Shown: positions 60,923 through 64,000 of the stretch, piece by piece
Numbering within the stretch: the first letter of the stretch is position 1
Layout: the number at the start of each line of letters is the position of its first letter
From: Trichoplusia ni
Lineage: Eukaryota > Arthropoda > Insecta > Lepidoptera > Noctuidae
DNA: 64,000 bases
Reading direction: 5' to 3'
Assembly (NCBI RefSeq): GCF_003590095.1
Contig: NC_039481.1
Coordinates: 14,725,895-14,789,894, forward strand
Made by a program: the position numbers and the translations under genes
Notes under the pieces: generated by a model
The model's database searches: none
Told to the model about the DNA's origin: nothing
What the model saw: the letters and a program-made list of their open reading frames with translations, nothing else

Positions 60923-63900
60923 CGTCTCGAATAGGGTGTATATAGAAAAGGAAAGGTGATAAACCTGGCTTCATCATTTTTGAAATTCAATTAAAGTGCA
61001 AGTCAATGTTCTAATTTATTCTTATGTGTATAAAGATAGTAATAGTATGCAAAATATTTGATGTTAAGCCTACAAGCATAAAGTAACACTAAACTAAAAA
61101 ACCTTAGACCCCGTCTTAAAAACTAATGTTAATTACATTTTAAAAACATAATTAATTAAGACATCTATCTTGTCTGCATCGCTGAGCAATTTCTTTACGA
61201 TTGACAGTTCGGCAGAGGCACATAGACAAATTACTTGCTACTGGTAGATAACGATCTTAACACCCGAATAACTGACACTCACGAACGCTAATTATAATAA
61301 CTGGTTATTAAAAATAGCTAAATCAATTAATTAAGGCGTTATCCCGAAACTGTTTCCAGTTCACGCACTCGCAAACTTGGTATATGCTTCATTGCGTTTG
61401 AGTGTTGACATCTTTCTAATGTAAGTGGACTGAAAAGGGTTAAATATTTTTAAATGTAATTTTAACAAAAAGTATAGATATAACATATTAAAAAAAATAT
61501 ATCATGAGAATTCATTTTTGCCGCTACAGCTCATGGCCTTGTTTGGCCCAAAAATAAACAGACGATTTCGGTAAATAAACATGACTGTTTATTCACGTTT
61601 TTAGTGGTATTAAATTGTTATAGAAATCACAATCAATATTGCTGTTACTTAAAACCGATGATACCATCTTCCTTTGTTTTCTTGATGCACCTCAACTTTC
61701 TTCCAATAACTAAGCGAATTAAACAAGTAACTTCACAAAATAGCCTTTTACAAGAAATTTTGGTACTGTCAAAAGGTTTTGGAAGTACGTTACTCAAACA
61801 AAACACTTTATATTTATTAGAACAACATCGCTGTCGTGAATTACGTAAAATGCGAAAATATTATAATGTATGAAAGCTTAAAACATGAAAGGCAGCTCCG
61901 TAATCCAGAACATGGTTGAGAGTACCTTTGTAAATAATATATGTATGAACATCATTCTATTATTCACATTGCAAGATTAATGAACTGAAAATTTCAAGTG
62001 TTTTATATGTAAAAAAAATATCTTGCAACACTTGGCACGAGATATCCAATTTGATACCACCAGGTTCCTTGGTGGACACCTCCCACACAAAGAATTTAAG
62101 AAGTATTAAATCATGAAACTAGTACATTTCAACATAAATATATTTCTGTATTTATGAAGTTAGTCCAAGTAAATTGTCAGCGCATTAAATATTCTATCAA
62201 TAAAAACGGACAGATTGACAGGCCGACATCGACGTCACTCCATAAGCGGACGGTGTTCGCAATTTGAATATGCTGCGTAAAAAAGCTGTACACTAGAAAA
62301 TAGAATGGAAATCTAAATTCGAGTTCATTATAATGGAAATGGATGCTGCATTTTTGTTTCATTTACTTATCCTCTCTAAAATCAAAATGAAAAGTTTTGA
62401 AAAAAAGTCCCTTTTCGCTCACTTTTGTAACGTCTAAAATTCAAGACAGTATAAGTAAGAAAAACGTCCCATCAAGACTTTTTTCTCCCTTTCCTTTTCC
62501 TATATATTGCACTGGAAGATTTAAAGCCGGCTGGTCAAAACCTATGTCAGCTCAAATTCATTACAGTACTCAGACTTTCTTTATTCTGTTCTTTCGTCTT
62601 TCTACCCATTTTACTTCAAAAACAAGAGTGAAGAAGAAAATAAATAACACACGATCTTTTGATCTACTTGGTGTAGTAAAAATTTGGGAGCATCGCGCAA
62701 CCCATTTCTCTCAATGTTCCACAATCGTTCGATCAGAAACCTTCGAAAGCAATGTTATTATAGTTGTGGGAGCAAGATGAAACATACCCCGCATAGAGCG
62801 CCGTCTCATTCCTACACTTGTAACTTGAAGTTGTGGTGAAAGGCCCTCAGGTCCGTTCACTCACTAAAAGTTCGGAGAGCCTCGTTGAATCGCAATCTAA
62901 CTACTTGCACCCTATAAGGAAATAATGTATCGGATGGACGGAACATCATTAGTGTGTTAGGTCTTATCTATATACAAAGCAGAGCGAGTTCAAACTCTAA
63001 AATTAGTTAAACAAGTAGATTAGTTATAGACGATGCTTTGTGCTAAAAAAGCATTTGTTTTCCTAGGCGCGTTACTGCTGTGAAATCTAAATTTTGAAAC
63101 AAAAACTTGTTTTCAACCGACTTCAAAAGTCCTTCAGATTTTTTTTTCATATCACGTTAAATAACTGTCATTTGGTGTCTGATACAAATTCATTAAGTAT
63201 GGCTATTCATTATTTTTTATTTGAAGTCTTATATGTTTTTGTTGTTAAAATATGAATTAAATAATTAAATTATAGATTATTGTGTATTTACATATTTTTT
63301 TTACCAAAACAGCTTTTAAACCAATAAACGTTTTAAGCCCATAAGAACAAATTACAAAATTGCGCTCAGAGTTCCACAGTCCCAGTTCAAAACTGACTTT
63401 GGGTTGAAATTATTAAAGTTTGCCGATAGCTGGTAAAAGTTGCAGTACCTCTTACGTCACGGCTTGTGAAGTTGTGACCCAACTCAGAACTGACAAACCT
63501 ATATGAGTCAAAGTTCTTAAAAATATTGTTTCGTAAAATGTTTGCCAACACCTGGGAAATTAGTACCATTTCTATGATTCCAATATTTTTATTAGTTATT
63601 TGAAAAGTTTTTCTCGTACGTGTTTAAATCATCCGTCGAAAAGAGATTATATGCAATTTAATGCAGAAATACAGAATTCGATCATATTTTTATCGTAAAG
63701 TCCAACAATTAATGTTTTAAAATAATGATATATTTTATACATCAAATATGCACAGATATTAAAAAATTTCAGTGCATATTAGATCATACCATCTGGTTTG
63801 AATGATGCAAACGATACGCTTTATTTTATATTAAAAATCTTAAGCTGGAATACCGACTTCATGCTGGCATAAAACCTAGTCAGCTATTCGATTTCCATTT

Positions 63901-64000
63901 ATAGACACGGTGTCAGCTTTGGCAAGGAATTTGTATAGATGTTATCACACTGTGTCGTTATGGGCTTCACGCGAAAAATGTCGCGTTAATTGACGCGTAT
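60923..64000. other. AT-rich presumed intron, no gene seen
   Basis: A 127-codon frame at 62397-62780 is the longest on plus, but it has low-complexity Phe, Ser and Lys content, no domain and no splice context. 'gcatagagcgccgtctcatt' near 62786, followed by 'gttgtggtgaaaggccctca', resembles the beginning of the LTR-like block at 21095. No shared downstream exon for exons A and B was found. Confidence 0.45.

Noticed and set aside
62397..62780. 127-codon plus-strand open frame
   Set aside because: It is the longest plus-strand frame but has low-complexity content, no recognisable domain and no coding-like base composition compared with exons A and B.
1..64000. CRISPR arrays, bacterial operons, or viral gene clusters
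   Set aside because: There are no regularly spaced direct repeats of the right kind, no compact gene arrangement and no long reading frames; everything points to insect nuclear DNA.

Overview
The window looks like about 64 kb of AT-rich, intron- and repeat-dominated nuclear DNA from an insect, most probably a moth or butterfly (Lepidoptera). I see no bacterial-style gene packing, no operons and no long open reading frames. The interspersed repeats are of kinds I recognise from lepidopteran genomes: Helitron-like elements ending in CAACAGCTAG and inserted between A and T, tRNA-derived SINEs, and the diverged repeats containing 'accggtcaactgcgag' or 'tagttggggaaaggctaggatg'. The order-level call rests on recognising repeats, not on a search.

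The best supported gene content is two short coding exons on the plus strand, at 30485-30767 and 36946-37165. Each starts at the first in-frame ATG, each is preceded by an in-frame stop and a tiny upstream ORF, and each ends in a GTGAGT splice donor in the same phase (phase 1). Their C-termini resemble one another: a lysine-cysteine, a hydrophobic stretch, then Asp-Gly-x-(Ser/Thr)-Tyr-x-Ile-Gly. The simplest reading is that they are alternative first coding exons of one gene, whose shared downstream exons lie beyond the window or are too small to recognise here. I do not recognise the protein. A CpG-rich stretch with a good splice donor at 35640-35833 is a plausible promoter and 5' untranslated exon for the second isoform.

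A third coding candidate lies on the minus strand at 48991-49185. It is a 64-codon open stretch without a start codon, with a splice-acceptor-like 5' edge, a stop codon and a downstream AATAAA. It looks like the last exon of a gene or of a transposon-borne gene.

Most of the other recognisable content is mobile. From left to right: a hairpin element (2709), Helitron-like copies (4056, 24915, 38865, 45016, 59657 and relatives), a second Helitron-like family (47305, 55484), SINEs (6176, 15569, 52480, 60713), a 255-bp MITE (20754) beside a TA microsatellite and a possible solo LTR (21095), and a second MITE family (one complete copy at 58195, half copies at 50442 and 53183). The most unusual is a 1.73-kb inverted-repeat element (16178-17908). 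It carries at least nine copies of a 15-bp motif, CCTAWTACGGYGGTA, mostly forward in the left half and reversed in the right half. The remaining long stretches are AT-rich and show no gene I can support.
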